Assembly (NCBI RefSeq): GCF_022637415.1
Contig: NZ_CP093340.1
Coordinates: 186,001-250,000, forward strand
DNA length: 64,000 bases
DNA from: Luteimonas sp. S4-F44
GTDB taxonomy: Bacteria; Pseudomonadota; Gammaproteobacteria; Xanthomonadales; Xanthomonadaceae
Direction: 5' to 3'
Shown here: positions 1 through 9,446 of the stretch, in pieces
How the letters are laid out: each line of letters begins with the position of its first letter
Numbering within the stretch: position 1 is the first letter of the stretch
Notes under the pieces: generated by a model
Databases searched by the model: none
What the model saw: only the letters and a program-made list of their open reading frames with translations
Told to the model about the DNA's origin: nothing
Translations under genes and position numbers: made by a program

Positions 1-628
1 GGGCGAGGTGACCGTCGTGCAGGACACGCGCTATCCATTCGACGGCGACATCGGCCTGCAACTGCGCCTGGCGCAGCCGGCGCATTTCGCGCTGCGCGTG
101 CGCATCCCGGCCTGGGCGCAGGAGGCCACGCTCACCGTCGCCGGTGCGCCGTGGCCCGTGGTCGCTGGCGACTATGTGCGCATCGAGCGGACCTGGACCG
201 ATGGCGACGAGGTCGCGCTGACCCTGCCATTGCGTCCGCGCATCCACCGCCGCGTCTACCGCAACGTGCAGGAATCGCGCGCGCCCGACGGCTCGCCGGT
301 GCGCCAGCAGGTGCTGCGTCAGGACTACATCGCCTTCGGCCGTGGCCCGCTGGTCTACGCGACCGGCTTGATCGACGGCTATCGCACCGCCGAGACCGTG
401 CGCTTGCCCGACGACGATGCGCAGATCCGGATCGAGGAGCTGCCGCCTGCGGGCGACGGCGATGCGGCCGCGGTCGGCCTGCGTCTGCACCTGGCCGAGC
501 GCGCGCCCATCGATTTCGCGCCCTACTACGGCATCGGCGAGCGCCGCGATCGCATCTGGCGCACCACCTGGCTCGGGCTGGCGCCGTCGGCCGACGGTGC
601 CGATGCTGGCGATTGCGGCGCCCTTTGA
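1..628 (+). CDS. GH127-like glycoside hydrolase, C-terminal part (5' truncated by window)
   Basis: The frame is open from the first base, so the gene begins before the window and only about 208 residues are present. Sequence such as VRIPAWAQEATLTVAG, followed by a Y-V-R-I-x-R-x-W stretch and IAFGRGPLVY, matches the C-terminal beta-sandwich part of the DUF1680/GH127 family. Members act on beta-L-arabinofuranosides or related sugars. The catalytic Glu and Cys residues lie in the missing N-terminal part, so activity cannot be judged. The family call is from recognised sequence pattern; the substrate is unknown. Confidence 0.75.
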   Translation, partial: GEVTVVQDTRYPFDGDIGLQLRLAQPAHFALRVRIPAWAQEATLTVAGAPWPVVAGDYVRIERTWTDGDEVALTLPLRPRIHRRVYRNVQESRAPDGSPVRQQVLRQDYIAFGRGPLVYATGLIDGYRTAETVRLPDDDAQIRIEELPPAGDGDAAAVGLRLHLAERAPIDFAPYYGIGERRDRIWRTTWLGLAPSADGADAGDCGAL

Positions 629-756
629 ATGCAGCGACGGATGCGCAAGCAAGTTTCTGTGGCGGGAGAACATAGGTCGGACGCATGGCTCGCGGCGCAC
701 GCGTCGCGCAGACTGCCCCGGACCTGCGCTGTCGCGTTGAATGGATATCGGACGAG

Positions 757-1947
757 ATGACGGATTCCCCCTTCGCCCATGACCGCGGCGGCGCGCCCGG
801 CCCGCTGAGCGGCATCCGCGTGCTGGACCTGAGCGCCTACATCGCCGGCCCCTACGGCTGTGCGCTGCTGGCCGACCAGGGCGCGGACGTGATCAAGGTC
901 GAGCCGCCCGACGGCGACAACCTGCGCAACTACCCCTCCACGCTGGCCGCCGAGAGTCGTGCGTTTCTCGGCATCAACCGCAGCAAGCGCGGCGTCACCC
1001 TCAACCTCAAGGCCGAGGACGACCGCGCGGTGCTCTACCGGCTGGTGCGCGAGGCCGATGTGCTGGTGCACAACTTCCGGCCCGGCGTGCCCGAGCGGTT
1101 GGCGATCGACTTTCCGACGCTGTCGGCAATGAACCCGCGGCTGATCTACTGCGCGGTCACCGGCTACGGCGAGACCGGGCCGCTGAAGGACAAGGCCGGC
1201 TACGACCAGGTACTGCAGACGATGACCGGTATCTGCACGCTGCAGGGCAAGCGCGGCGGCCCGCCGGAGCTGGTCTACGGCTCGGTGGTGGACTACTACG
1301 CGGCCGCGCTGCTGGCGGCTGGCGTGTCGTCGGCCCTGTACGAACGCGAACGCAGTGGCGAAGGCCAGTTCGTCGGCGTCTCGCTGCTGCGCAGCGCGCT
1401 GGCGATGCAGTCTGCGCGCATGGTCTGGGCCGAAGGCGAGGCGCTCGACATCGGCCGCGACATGCGCTCGGGCGGGGTGACCGGGCTGCATCCCACGCGT
1501 TCGGGCTGGCTCTATATTTCGGCCAATACACCGCGGTTCTGGCAGGCGCTGTGTGCGCTGACCGGGCTCGAAGCGCTGGCCGCCGACCCGCGCTACGACA
1601 GCGTGCGCAAGCGCGCCGAGCATGCCGATCAGATCCTGCCGCAGTTGCACGCGGCGCTGGCCGCGCGCGATGCGCTGGACTGGGAGACGCGCTTCGGCGA
1701 TGCGGTGCCGTGCGCGGCGGCGCGCGCGGTCGAGGACATGTTCGAGCATCCGCAGGTGCTGGCCGAGGGCATCGTCACCACGATCCCGCATCCGACCCTG
1801 GGCAGCTACCGCGGCGTCGCCCAGGCGATCCGCTTCGGACGCACGCCGGGGCCCGCTCCGTTCGCCGCGCCCACGCTGGGCCAGCACTCCGATGCGGTCA
1901 GGGTGGCCCTGGACGCCGGTGGACGCGACAATGGCGATTCCGCCTGA
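757..1947 (+). CDS. CaiB/BaiF family (family III) CoA-transferase
   Basis: The product is a 396-residue cytoplasmic enzyme that moves CoA between carboxylic acids. It opens with [20 protein letters not shown], the usual N-terminal fold of this family. The catalytic Asp is expected at about D150 in the AGYDQVLQ motif. The ATG at 757 is preferred over 685 because homology begins just after it and the extra 24 upstream residues look non-coding. It lies 31 bases before transaldolase, on the same strand. The acyl substrate cannot be read from sequence; neighbours give no clear pathway. Confidence 0.85.
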   Translation: MTDSPFAHDRGGAPGPLSGIRVLDLSAYIAGPYGCALLADQGADVIKVEPPDGDNLRNYPSTLAAESRAFLGINRSKRGVTLNLKAEDDRAVLYRLVREADVLVHNFRPGVPERLAIDFPTLSAMNPRLIYCAVTGYGETGPLKDKAGYDQVLQTMTGICTLQGKRGGPPELVYGSVVDYYAAALLAAGVSSALYERERSGEGQFVGVSLLRSALAMQSARMVWAEGEALDIGRDMRSGGVTGLHPTRSGWLYISANTPRFWQALCALTGLEALAADPRYDSVRKRAEHADQILPQLHAALAARDALDWETRFGDAVPCAAARAVEDMFEHPQVLAEGIVTTIPHPTLGSYRGVAQAIRFGRTPGPAPFAAPTLGQHSDAVRVALDAGGRDNGDSA

Positions 1948-1978
1948 GCGGCGGTCCACGTCCCAACCCGAGGTGTCC

Positions 1979-2947
1979 ATGTCCGCTGCCGCATCCAAGC
2001 TCGACCAACTGCGCACGATGTCTGTCGTCGTCGCCGACACCGGCGATGCCGACGCGATCGCGCGGCTCAAGCCGGTCGACTGCACGACCAACCCGACGCT
2101 GGTGCGCAAGGCGCTGGACCTGCCGATCTATGCCGAGCTGATCGAGCGTGAGCTCGAGCGCGCACGAAGGATCGACGGCGATCCCGACGCGTTGGTCCGG
2201 CAGGTCGTCGACCGGCTGACGATCGGCGTCGGCCGCAAGCTCGCCGGCCTGGTGCCGGGCCGGGTGTCGACCGAGGTCGATGCCGACCTGTCGCACGACA
2301 CCGAGGCCACGCTCGCCAAAGCGCGCCAGTTCATCGACATGTACGAGGATGCCGGCGTCGGCCGCGAGCGCGTGCTGATCAAGATCGCCGCGACCTGGGA
2401 AGGCATCCGCGCCGCGCAGCAGCTGCAGCGCGAGGACATCGACTGCAACCTCACGCTGATCTTCAACCGCAGCCAGGCGATCGCCTGCGCCGAGGCCGGC
2501 GTGTTCCTGATCTCGCCGTTCGTCGGCCGCATCCTCGACTGGCATGTCGCGCGCGGCGAGGTGCCGGCGACGATCGACGACGATCCGGGCGTGCGCTTCG
2601 TGCGCGACGTCTACACCGAGTTCAAGCGTCGCGGCTCGCCCACCGTGGTGATGGGCGCTTCGTTCCGCTCGACCGCGCAGATCGAGGCGCTGGCCGGCTG
2701 CGACCGGCTGACGATCTCGCCCGACCTGCTCGAAGCGCTGGATGCCGAGCACGGCCCGCTGGCGCGCGCGCTGACGCCGGGCAAGGGCGATGGCCGGATC
2801 GACCCGCCGGTCGACGCCGAGCGCTTCGCGCGCGACCTCAAGGCCGATGCGATGGCCGATGAAAAGCTGCGCGACGGCATCGCCGCGTTCGCCAAGGATC
2901 TCGCCGCGCTGCGCCAGACGATCGCCCAGCGGCTGCAGGCCGGCTGA
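1979..2947 (+). CDS. tal: Transaldolase
   Basis: Transfers a dihydroxyacetone unit between sugar phosphates in the non-oxidative pentose phosphate pathway. The 322 residues match the TalB-type length of about 317. The start [11 protein letters not shown] is followed by [12 protein letters not shown], and the Schiff-base lysine is K135 in [12 protein letters not shown]. The [11 protein letters not shown] block also fits. The ATG is preceded by GAGG at proper spacing. The longer frame upstream overlaps the CoA-transferase and is not coding. The stop is followed at once by the start of the acid phosphatase gene. Confidence 0.95.
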   Translation: MSAAASKLDQLRTMSVVVADTGDADAIARLKPVDCTTNPTLVRKALDLPIYAELIERELERARRIDGDPDALVRQVVDRLTIGVGRKLAGLVPGRVSTEVDADLSHDTEATLAKARQFIDMYEDAGVGRERVLIKIAATWEGIRAAQQLQREDIDCNLTLIFNRSQAIACAEAGVFLISPFVGRILDWHVARGEVPATIDDDPGVRFVRDVYTEFKRRGSPTVVMGASFRSTAQIEALAGCDRLTISPDLLEALDAEHGPLARALTPGKGDGRIDPPVDAERFARDLKADAMADEKLRDGIAAFAKDLAALRQTIAQRLQAG

Positions 2948-2948
2948 G

Positions 2949-3788
2949 ATGCGTATCCGGCGCGCCGTGGGCGTGCTGGTGGCGCTGCTGGTCGCCGGTT
3001 GCGCCGGCGGCCCGCGGTCCACCGCAGCCGCGCCGGTCGTCGTGCCCGAGCACCGCCCGGGCGTCAGTGTCGGTTACCTCGATGCGCCCGGCTTCGACAG
3101 CCGCGCGTTGCTGCCCGCGCCGCCCGCGCCGGATTCGGCCGCGCGGGCCCTCGACGAGGCCATCGCCACCCGCGCACTGGCGCTGCGCGAGACCCCGCGC
3201 TGGCAGCAGGCGGCGATCGATGCCGACCTCGACTTCCCGCAGGCGGTCGACCTCTACGCCTGCGCGCTCGGCGTGCCGATCGACACGACCCACACCCCGC
3301 ACCTGGTGCGGCTGCTGCGGCGCAGCCTCGCCGACGCCGCGATCGACGGCCGCGCCGCCAAGCTGCACTGGCAGCGCCGTCGGCCGTTCCTGGCCAATGG
3401 CGCGCCGATCTGCACGCCGGACGATGCCGCGCACCTGCGCGACAGCGGCTCGTATCCGTCGGGCCACACCGCGATCGGTTGGACCTGGGCGCTGGCGCTG
3501 ACCGCCATCGCGCCCGACCGCGCCGATCCGCTGCTGCAGCGCGGGCGCAGCTTCGGCGAGAGCCGACTGGTCTGCAATGTGCACTGGTACAGCGACATCG
3601 TGCAGGGCCAGGTGGTGGGCGCGGCGACGTTCGCGCGGCTGCAGGCCGAACCGGCGTTCCTGGCCGACCTGGCGGCGGCGCGCACCGAAGTCGCCGCCCA
3701 GCGCGCACGCGGTGCGCAGCCCGAGGGCTGCGACGCGCAGACCGCCGCGCTGCGCCTGTCGCCGTTGCCGGCCGCCGACGACCGCTGA
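2949..3788 (+). CDS. Class A (PAP2-type) acid phosphatase, lipoprotein or exported
   Basis: A 279-residue phosphatase with the full PAP2 signature in order: K-x6-R-P (KLHWQRRRPF), then PSGHTA, then SR-x5-H-x3-D (SRLVCNVHWYSD). This arrangement is that of PhoC/PhoN non-specific acid phosphatases, which hydrolyse phosphomonoesters in the periplasm. The N-terminus is a short hydrophobic signal ending LLVAGCAG, a likely lipobox, so the protein may be lipid-anchored. The ATG follows the tal stop by one base, so translation is probably coupled. The physiological substrate is unknown. Confidence 0.88.
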   Translation: MRIRRAVGVLVALLVAGCAGGPRSTAAAPVVVPEHRPGVSVGYLDAPGFDSRALLPAPPAPDSAARALDEAIATRALALRETPRWQQAAIDADLDFPQAVDLYACALGVPIDTTHTPHLVRLLRRSLADAAIDGRAAKLHWQRRRPFLANGAPICTPDDAAHLRDSGSYPSGHTAIGWTWALALTAIAPDRADPLLQRGRSFGESRLVCNVHWYSDIVQGQVVGAATFARLQAEPAFLADLAAARTEVAAQRARGAQPEGCDAQTAALRLSPLPAADDR

Positions 3789-3819
3789 GCCCGGCTTACT
3801 GCGCGACAATGGCCGCGCG

Positions 3820-4005
3820 ATGACCACGACGCCTGCCCCCGATCCCGATCCCGATCCGCGGCCCGAGCCGCCCGAAGCCCCGCTGCCCAGCGACTGCTGC
3901 GACAGCGGCTGCCCGATCTGCGTCTACGATCTGTACGCCGACGCGATGGCCGACTACCGCGCCCGGCTGGCCGCGTGGCGCGCGCGGCATCCGGGGGCTG
4001 ACTGA
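3820..4005 (+). CDS. Small oxidoreductase-like domain protein
   Basis: A 61-residue protein with a Pro/Asp-rich start (PDPDPDPRPEPPE) and then SDCCDSGCPICVYDLYADAM. This matches the short oxidoreductase-like N-terminal domain (PF09791 type), a cysteine cluster C-C-x2-G-C-x2-C found in small bacterial proteins and some eukaryotic proteins. The cysteines suggest metal or Fe-S binding or redox chemistry, which is inference. It follows the phosphatase by about 30 bases and may be co-transcribed. Exact function is unknown. Confidence 0.72.
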   Translation: MTTTPAPDPDPDPRPEPPEAPLPSDCCDSGCPICVYDLYADAMADYRARLAAWRARHPGAD

Positions 4006-4048
4006 CGTCGGTCTTTGCCGGGATTGGCTTGAAAGGGGGAGACGCTGG

Positions 4049-4465
4049 ATGACCAAGCGCTGGGTCGGCGTGGGCGCGCCGCGCGTGGCGCTCGCCGTGC
4101 CGTTGTTCGATGACCGCGCCAGGACGGTGGCGAACCTGGTCGATCTCATCGCCCACGAAGGCTTCCACATGGCGGGATTCTTCTCGGGAGATGGGTTGAC
4201 CGCTGGCGATGAGCGCAAGGCGTATTACGCAGGCCTGTGCGCACAATTGGCCGTGCGGGGCGAGATCCATATGAATTCGCTCCCGGGTGCAGTCATTGAA
4301 GGGGTGGACGATTCGATGGTCACGGCGTCTTCGGGGGCTGCCTATCGGGTGAGGCGGGAGTTCGCGAAATTCTTTGAAGACGACAAGCGCATCGTGCAGT
4401 CCGAGGCCGGCGCCGCGGTGATCAAGCGCTGCGAGGCGGTGCTCGGTCTTACGTGGAACAGCTGA
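4049..4465 (+). CDS. Small HExxH-containing protein of unknown function
   Basis: A 138-residue frame preceded by a strong ribosome site, AAGGGGGAGA. I do not recognise the family. It carries IAHEGFHMAG at about residues 35-44, an HExxH zinc-binding pattern as in metallopeptidases, but no clear third zinc ligand. Codon use and base composition are less G+C-biased than its neighbours, which may mean recent acquisition or that it is a fragment of a larger protease-like gene. No signal peptide or membrane segment is visible. The function is not assigned. Confidence 0.5.
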   Translation: MTKRWVGVGAPRVALAVPLFDDRARTVANLVDLIAHEGFHMAGFFSGDGLTAGDERKAYYAGLCAQLAVRGEIHMNSLPGAVIEGVDDSMVTASSGAAYRVRREFAKFFEDDKRIVQSEAGAAVIKRCEAVLGLTWNS

Positions 4466-4512
4466 CGTCACCGATCCCAGTCAGAGCGGCCGACTGACTC
4501 ATGCGGCTGCGC

Positions 4513-5442
4513 TTACGCAACCACGTCGAAGCGCGCGGCGTGACGGGCCAGGAACGCGTCGGCTTCGGCGCGCAGCCAGGTACCGACGGCGGCGACGGCC
4601 GGCGTGTGTGCGGTACCGGGTGCGGCCAGCAGCCGGAAGTCGTGGCCGTCGAGTGCAGGGCCGAACGGGATCTGCAGCACGCCGTCTTCCAGCGCGTCGG
4701 CGACCAGGGCGACGCTCGCCAGTGCGATGCCCTGACCGGCGATCGCGGCCTGGATCGCATGCGCTTCGTCCGAGAACCCGAGTTCGCCGCCGTGCGTATC
4801 CGGCAGGCCGGCGGCGCGGCACCAGCGCGGCCAGTCGGGGGTGTGGGCGTCCTGTAATCGCCAGGCGTAACGCAGCCGCGGCACGGTTGCCAGCGCGCGT
4901 GTGCCGGCCAGCGCCAGGCTGGGGGCGCAGACCGGAATGAACCGTCCGGGCAGCAGCGGCCAGGCCTCGACCTGTGGACCCGGTACGGGGCCGTAGCGGA
5001 TCGCCAGGTCCGCGCCGCCGGCGGCCAACCGGACCGGGTCGTCGGCCGCGTGCAGGTGCAGGTCGATCTCGGGCGCCGCGGCGGCGAGCGCGGGCAGGCG
5101 CGGCAGCAGCCAGCGTGCGGCGAAGCCTCGGGTCGTGCTCAGCGTTACGGCGGGCCGGCGCGTCTGCCGTTGCAGGTCGGCGACGGCGGCGGCGATGCCG
5201 TCGAAGCCGCCACGCACGCTCGGGTACAGGCGTTGCCCGGCTTCGGTCAGCCGCACCTGACGCACCTGTCGTGCGAACAGCCGCAGGCCCAGCCAGTCTT
5301 CGAGCTGGCGGATGCGATGACTGACGGCCGTGGGCGTCAGCGACAACTCCTCGGCCGCGGCCTTGAAGCTCTGTCGCCGCGCGGCGGCCTCGAACGCGCG
5401 CAGCGCGCTCAGCGGGGGCAGACGGGCGGGACGCGTGTGCAT
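4513..5442 (-). CDS. LysR-family transcriptional regulator, GcvA-like
   Basis: A 309-residue regulator. The N-terminal winged helix-turn-helix (LSALRAFEAAARRQSFKAAA through LTPTAVSHRIRQLE) is typical of the GcvA/AmpR subgroup. The effector-binding domain follows from about residue 95. It is divergent from the azoreductase gene across 112 bases that hold a TTGGCGCCAA palindrome, so it probably controls that gene and itself. The inducer is not evident from sequence. Confidence 0.9.
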   Translation of the reverse strand: MHTRPARLPPLSALRAFEAAARRQSFKAAAEELSLTPTAVSHRIRQLEDWLGLRLFARQVRQVRLTEAGQRLYPSVRGGFDGIAAAVADLQRQTRRPAVTLSTTRGFAARWLLPRLPALAAAAPEIDLHLHAADDPVRLAAGGADLAIRYGPVPGPQVEAWPLLPGRFIPVCAPSLALAGTRALATVPRLRYAWRLQDAHTPDWPRWCRAAGLPDTHGGELGFSDEAHAIQAAIAGQGIALASVALVADALEDGVLQIPFGPALDGHDFRLLAAPGTAHTPAVAAVGTWLRAEADAFLARHAARFDVVA

Positions 5443-5554
5443 GAGCGCAATTCATCCATTGGACGAGAAAACATCGTTTGTCGGGGTTCCGGTTGGCGCC
5501 AATCATGCCGGTGTGCCTCGGCGCGCATTCTCTCCCATGTTCGACAGGTGAATC
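5443..5554. promoter_or_regulatory. Divergent promoter region with palindrome, LysR / azoreductase
   Basis: This 112-base gap separates two divergent genes. It contains the perfect 10-base palindrome TTGGCGCCAA at 5493-5502, extended to GTTGGCGCCAAT with one wobble position. It is the best candidate for a LysR-type binding site here. No convincing -35/-10 pair is assigned. Confidence 0.45.
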
Positions 5555-6265
5555 ATGCTCAGCTTACTCCATCTCGATGGCAGTGCCCGTCCCGGTTGCT
5601 CGGGCGAGGTCCCGCACGGCTCCCACACCCGCCGGCTCGGCGCCCGCTTCGTCGCGCGCTGGCGGCAGCGCCGCCCTGGCGATCGCATCGTCTATCGCGA
5701 TCTCGGCCTGACGCCGCCGACGCATGTCGACGGTCACTGGATCCATGCCGCGTTCACGCCGCCGGCGCAACGCGCGCCGTGGATGATCGAGCGACTGGCG
5801 CAGAGCGATGCGCTGATCGACGAACTGCTCGACAGCCCGCTCGTGGTGATGGGGGTGCCGATGTACAACTTCGGCATGCCGGCGCCGGTCAAGGCCTGGA
5901 TCGACAACATCGTGCGCGTGGGCCGCACCTTCGGTTTCGATCGCGCGCGCACCGGCGCGCCGTACTGGCCGATGCTCGCCGATCAGGGCCGCCGCGCCGT
6001 GCTGCTGGGCGCGCGCGGCGATCACGGCTATGACCCCGGCGGTCGCAACGCCGGCGACAACCTGGTCGAGCAGGGCGTCATGACGCCGTTGCGCTACATG
6101 GGCATCACCGCGTTCGACCGGGTCGCGGTGGAGTACGACGAGTTCGCCGATGCCCGGCTGGCGGCGTCGATCGCGTGCGCCGAGGCCGCGGTCGATGCGC
6201 TGGTCGATCGCCTGGCCGATGAGGCCGATGCGCGGGAGACGGCCGCCGAGGCGATGCCCGCTTGA
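5555..6265 (+). CDS. FMN-dependent NADH-azoreductase-like flavodoxin-fold reductase
   Basis: A 236-residue protein of the AzoR family, which reduces quinones and azo compounds with NADH using FMN. The N-terminal LHLDGSARP segment corresponds to the phosphate-binding loop, and PMYNFGMPAPVKAWIDNIVRVG is the highly typical central block. It is somewhat longer than the usual 200 residues, with an extra acidic and Ala-rich C-terminus. AGGTGA precedes the ATG. The divergent LysR gene is the likely regulator, as in many quinone-responsive pairs. The natural substrate is not known. Confidence 0.88.
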   Translation: MLSLLHLDGSARPGCSGEVPHGSHTRRLGARFVARWRQRRPGDRIVYRDLGLTPPTHVDGHWIHAAFTPPAQRAPWMIERLAQSDALIDELLDSPLVVMGVPMYNFGMPAPVKAWIDNIVRVGRTFGFDRARTGAPYWPMLADQGRRAVLLGARGDHGYDPGGRNAGDNLVEQGVMTPLRYMGITAFDRVAVEYDEFADARLAASIACAEAAVDALVDRLADEADARETAAEAMPA

Positions 6266-6297
6266 CCGCCCGTGCGGTCGGGGCTACCGTGTCGCCG

Positions 6298-6502
6298 CCA
6301 AGGTTCATCTCTTCATGCGAATGAAGCGATGATTAAAAGGGAAGCCGGTGCGCCGCGATGCGGCAATTCCGGCGCTGCCCCGCAGCGGTAATTGGAAACG
6401 ACCCCCGTCAATGCACTGGCGCCCGTCCGGGCCGGGAAGCGACGGACAGTAGGCCCGCCACCTCGCAGGTGGCCCGTCCATGAGCCCGAAGACCTGCCTT
6501 GG
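6298..6502 (+). ncRNA. Cobalamin (B12) riboswitch aptamer upstream of metE
   Basis: The stretch has the ordered conserved blocks of the cobalamin riboswitch: AAAAGGGAAGCCGGTG, then CTGCCCCGCAGCGGTAA, then GCACTGG, CCGGGAAG, and at the 3' end AGCCCGAAGACCTGCC. The ends CCAAGG (6298-6303) and CCTTGG (6497-6502) can pair to close it. Adenosyl- or methylcobalamin binding would reduce metE expression. This is the known logic for the B12-independent methionine synthase. Boundaries are approximate. Confidence 0.92.
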
Positions 6503-6725
6503 CCGTCCGCGTCGACAGGTGCGGACGTACGACCTGGGGCCTCCGCGGGGAGGTGCACGGGCATCGCGCCGCGCATGTCGCGGCCGGTCCCGCACGTCCG
6601 CACGCAGGCCCCGGTTCGCCCGAGGGGGCGAAGGTCGGCCGTGTGGCAGGCGGGCGCGCGCAGGCGCGGCGCACACCATGCGGACCCTTCGTTCCTCAAT
6701 CCCACGCATTGAGGACGCATCCACC
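6503..6725 (+). promoter_or_regulatory. metE leader: candidate expression platform with ribosome-site hairpin
   Basis: Between the aptamer and metE, GCGGAC at 6521-6526 can pair either with GTCCGC at 6505-6510 or, as part of a 10-base match GTGCGGACGT/ACGTCCGCAC, with 6594-6603. The two pairings are mutually exclusive. Just before the start, CCTCAAT (6694-6700) pairs perfectly with ATTGAGG (6708-6714), hiding the GAGG ribosome site. A hairpin CCTCC/GGAGG also lies near 6540-6553. Control at translation is inferred from these pairings. Confidence 0.6.
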
Positions 6726-9044
6726 ATGACCGGCATCACCAATCTCGGATTTCCCCGCATCGGCCGCAAACGCGAGCTCAAGCGCGCTGTCGAACGTCAT
6801 TGGCGCGGCGAGGCCGACGCCGCGCAGTTACAGGCAGTGGCGCGCGAACTGCGCCTGCGCCATTGGCGCCTGCAGCGCGAGGCTGGTGTCGCCACGCCGC
6901 CGAGCAACGACTTCTCGCTCTACGACCAGGTCCTTGATGCCGCGTTTGGCGTCGACGCCATCCCCGAGCGCTACCGCGCGCTGGCCGATGCCGATCCGCT
7001 GGCGGGTTACTTCGCACTGGCGCGGGGTCATCAGCAGGACGGCATCGACCTGCATGCGCTGGAGATGACCAAGTGGTTCGACACCAACTACCACTACCTG
7101 GTCCCCGAACTGCAGGCCGGCCAGCGCTTCGCACTGCGTGACGACAAGCCGGTGCGCGAATACCTGGAAGCCAAGGCCGAAGGCATCGAGACCCGGCCGG
7201 TGCTGCTCGGCCCGGTCACGCTGCTGTGGCTGTCGAAGACTGTTGACGGCAGCGATCGTTTCGCGCTGCTCGATGCGCTGCTGCCGGTGTACGCCGAGTT
7301 GCTGGCGCGGCTGCAGGCCGCCGGCGCGGCCTGGGTGCAGATCGACGAGCCGGCGCTGGTGCTCGACCTCGATCCGGCGGTGCGTGCGGCCTATAGCCGT
7401 GCCTACGCGGCGCTTGCCGAGGGCGCGCGGCCGAAGCTGCTGCTGACGACCTACTTCGGGCCGCTCGACGACAACCTGGCGCTGGCCGCGTCCTTGCCGG
7501 TCGACGGCCTGCATGTCGATCTGGTGCGCGGGCGCGAACAGCTCGACGCGGTACTCGGTGCGTTACCGGCCGGGCGCGTGCTGTCGCTGGGGCTGGTCGA
7601 TGGCCGCAACATCTGGCGCACGCGGCTCGACGACGCACTGGTGCTGGCGCGCTATGCGATCAGTGCGCGCGGCGACGATCCGGTGTGGTTGGCGCCGTCG
7701 TGTTCCCTGCTGCATGTGCCGGTGGATCTGGCGGGCGAGACGTCGCTGGATGACGAGCTGCGCAGCTGGCTGGCCTTCGCCCGGCAGAAGCTCGACGAAC
7801 TGCGCCTGCTGGCCGAGGCCCTGGCCGACCCCGATGCCGCCGAGCCGGCGCTGGCGCGGGCGCGCGACGCGATCGCCGCGCGCCGCGCCTCGCCGCGTGT
7901 GCGGCGGCCCGAGGTCGCGGCGCGGGTGGCCGCGCTCGACGCGTCCGCGGCGCGCCGCAGCGCGTCCTATGCCGCGCGCCGGGTTGCGCAGGACGCGTTG
8001 CGCCCGCTGCCGCTGTGGCCCACCACCACGATCGGTTCGTTCCCGCAGACGCTCGAGGTACGGGAGGCGCGCGCCGCGCACAAGTCCGGCAAGCTGAGCC
8101 AGGCCGACTACGATGCGTTCATCGCCGAGCAGATCGCGCACTGCGTGCGTGTGCAGGAGGAGCTCGACCTGGATGTGCTGGTCCACGGTGAGTTCGAGCG
8201 CAACGACATGGTCGAGTACTTCGGCGAGCAGCTCGACGGCTTCGCGTTCACCAAAAACGGCTGGGTGCAGAGTTATGGCTCGCGCTGCGTGAAGCCGCCG
8301 GTGATCTATGGCGATGTCGCGCGTCCGGCGCCGATGACCGTGCGCTGGTCGCAGTACGCGCAGTCGCTGACCTCGCGGCCGATGAAGGGCATGCTGACCG
8401 GCCCGGTGACGGTGCTGCAGTGGTCGTTCGTGCGCGACGACCAGTCGCGCGCCGACACCTGCCGGCAGATCGCGCTGGCGTTGCGTGACGAGGTGACCGA
8501 CCTGGAGGCCGCCGGCATCGGCGTGATCCAGATCGACGAACCGGCGCTGCGCGAGGGGCTGCCGCTGCGCCGCGCCGACTGGGCGGGGTACCTGGATTGG
8601 GCAGTCGAAAGCTTCCGCATCAGCGCGTCGGGCGTGGCCGACACCACCCAGATCCACACCCACATGTGCTACTCGGAGTTCAACGACATCATCGAGGCGG
8701 TCGCGGCGATGGACGCCGACGTGATCTCGATCGAGACCTCGCGCTCGCGCATGGAACTGCTCGAGGCCTTCGTCCGGTTCCGCTATCCCAACGGCATCGG
8801 CCCAGGCGTCTACGACATCCATTCCCCGCGCGTGCCCGATGTCGAAGAGATGACCGCGTTGCTGCGCCGGGCGGCCGAGTCGATCCCGGTCGCCCAGTTG
8901 TGGGTCAATCCCGATTGCGGGCTCAAGACCCGCGGTTGGCCGGAAACGCGCGCGGCGCTGGCGGCGCTGGTGGCGGCCGCGCGTACGCTGCGTGCGCAAG
9001 CGCAGCGCAGCCAGGCCGAGCCGGTTGCGGCGGTGACCGCCTAG
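6726..9044 (+). CDS. metE: 5-methyltetrahydropteroyltriglutamate-homocysteine methyltransferase (B12-independent)
   Basis: Makes methionine from homocysteine with the methyl group of methyltetrahydrofolate-triglutamate, without cobalamin. The 772 residues compare with about 753 in E. coli. The start [13 protein letters not shown] is typical. Zinc ligands are visible as H646 and C648 in HTHMCYSEF and C731 in [11 protein letters not shown]. The linker and duplicated barrel architecture fit the family. It is preceded by a cobalamin riboswitch, so expression should fall when B12 is plentiful. The much longer frame from 6480 runs through the RNA leader and is rejected. Confidence 0.96.
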   Translation: MTGITNLGFPRIGRKRELKRAVERHWRGEADAAQLQAVARELRLRHWRLQREAGVATPPSNDFSLYDQVLDAAFGVDAIPERYRALADADPLAGYFALARGHQQDGIDLHALEMTKWFDTNYHYLVPELQAGQRFALRDDKPVREYLEAKAEGIETRPVLLGPVTLLWLSKTVDGSDRFALLDALLPVYAELLARLQAAGAAWVQIDEPALVLDLDPAVRAAYSRAYAALAEGARPKLLLTTYFGPLDDNLALAASLPVDGLHVDLVRGREQLDAVLGALPAGRVLSLGLVDGRNIWRTRLDDALVLARYAISARGDDPVWLAPSCSLLHVPVDLAGETSLDDELRSWLAFARQKLDELRLLAEALADPDAAEPALARARDAIAARRASPRVRRPEVAARVAALDASAARRSASYAARRVAQDALRPLPLWPTTTIGSFPQTLEVREARAAHKSGKLSQADYDAFIAEQIAHCVRVQEELDLDVLVHGEFERNDMVEYFGEQLDGFAFTKNGWVQSYGSRCVKPPVIYGDVARPAPMTVRWSQYAQSLTSRPMKGMLTGPVTVLQWSFVRDDQSRADTCRQIALALRDEVTDLEAAGIGVIQIDEPALREGLPLRRADWAGYLDWAVESFRISASGVADTTQIHTHMCYSEFNDIIEAVAAMDADVISIETSRSRMELLEAFVRFRYPNGIGPGVYDIHSPRVPDVEEMTALLRRAAESIPVAQLWVNPDCGLKTRGWPETRAALAALVAAARTLRAQAQRSQAEPVAAVTA

Positions 9045-9077
9045 CCTGCGGGTCGAGGCCGGGTGCCGCGATCGTCG

Positions 9078-9446
9078 TCAGTGCTGGGCGACGGCGTGGC
9101 GCCCGGTCTGGCCGGGCGCGTGGCTGGCGTGGCGGTCCGGGTCGTGGCGCAGGCGCAGGCGGCCCGGCGTGCTGGCGTCGGCCACGATCGGGTAGGCCTC
9201 GCACAGCGCACCGACGAAGGCCAGCGGCGCATCGCTGCGGAACACGCCGGTCACCCGCAGTGCCTGCAGCGCCGCGTCCTCGATGACGATGCGCTCGTGG
9301 CTGTAGCGGTTGAACTCGGCCACGACCTCGGCCAGCGTCGCATCCTCGAACACCAGCCGGCCCGACAGCCAGGCCGGTGCGGCGGGCTTGCGCAAGCTGC
9401 CGATCTGAGGCGCGTCGAGGTCGCGGCTGAGCCGCGCGGTCGTGGT
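9078..9446 (-). pseudogene. FecR-type anti-sigma regulator, C-terminal remnant
   Basis: On the minus strand an open frame reads LDAPQIGSLRKPAAPAW, then a segment with LVFEDATLAEVVAEFNRYS. This is the typical C-terminal periplasmic part of FecR-family regulators, including the F-x(3)-L-x-E-V-x-x-x-F-N-R-Y motif. The frame is blocked upstream by a TAG at 9447-9449, and no transmembrane or N-terminal FecR region is found. No sigma factor or TonB receptor gene is nearby. It is a truncated relic of an iron or siderophore signalling locus. Confidence 0.6.

Noticed and set aside
6480..6725. In-frame N-terminal extension of metE through the leader
   Set aside because: It would translate the 3' end of the riboswitch and the switch helices; homology starts at 6726.
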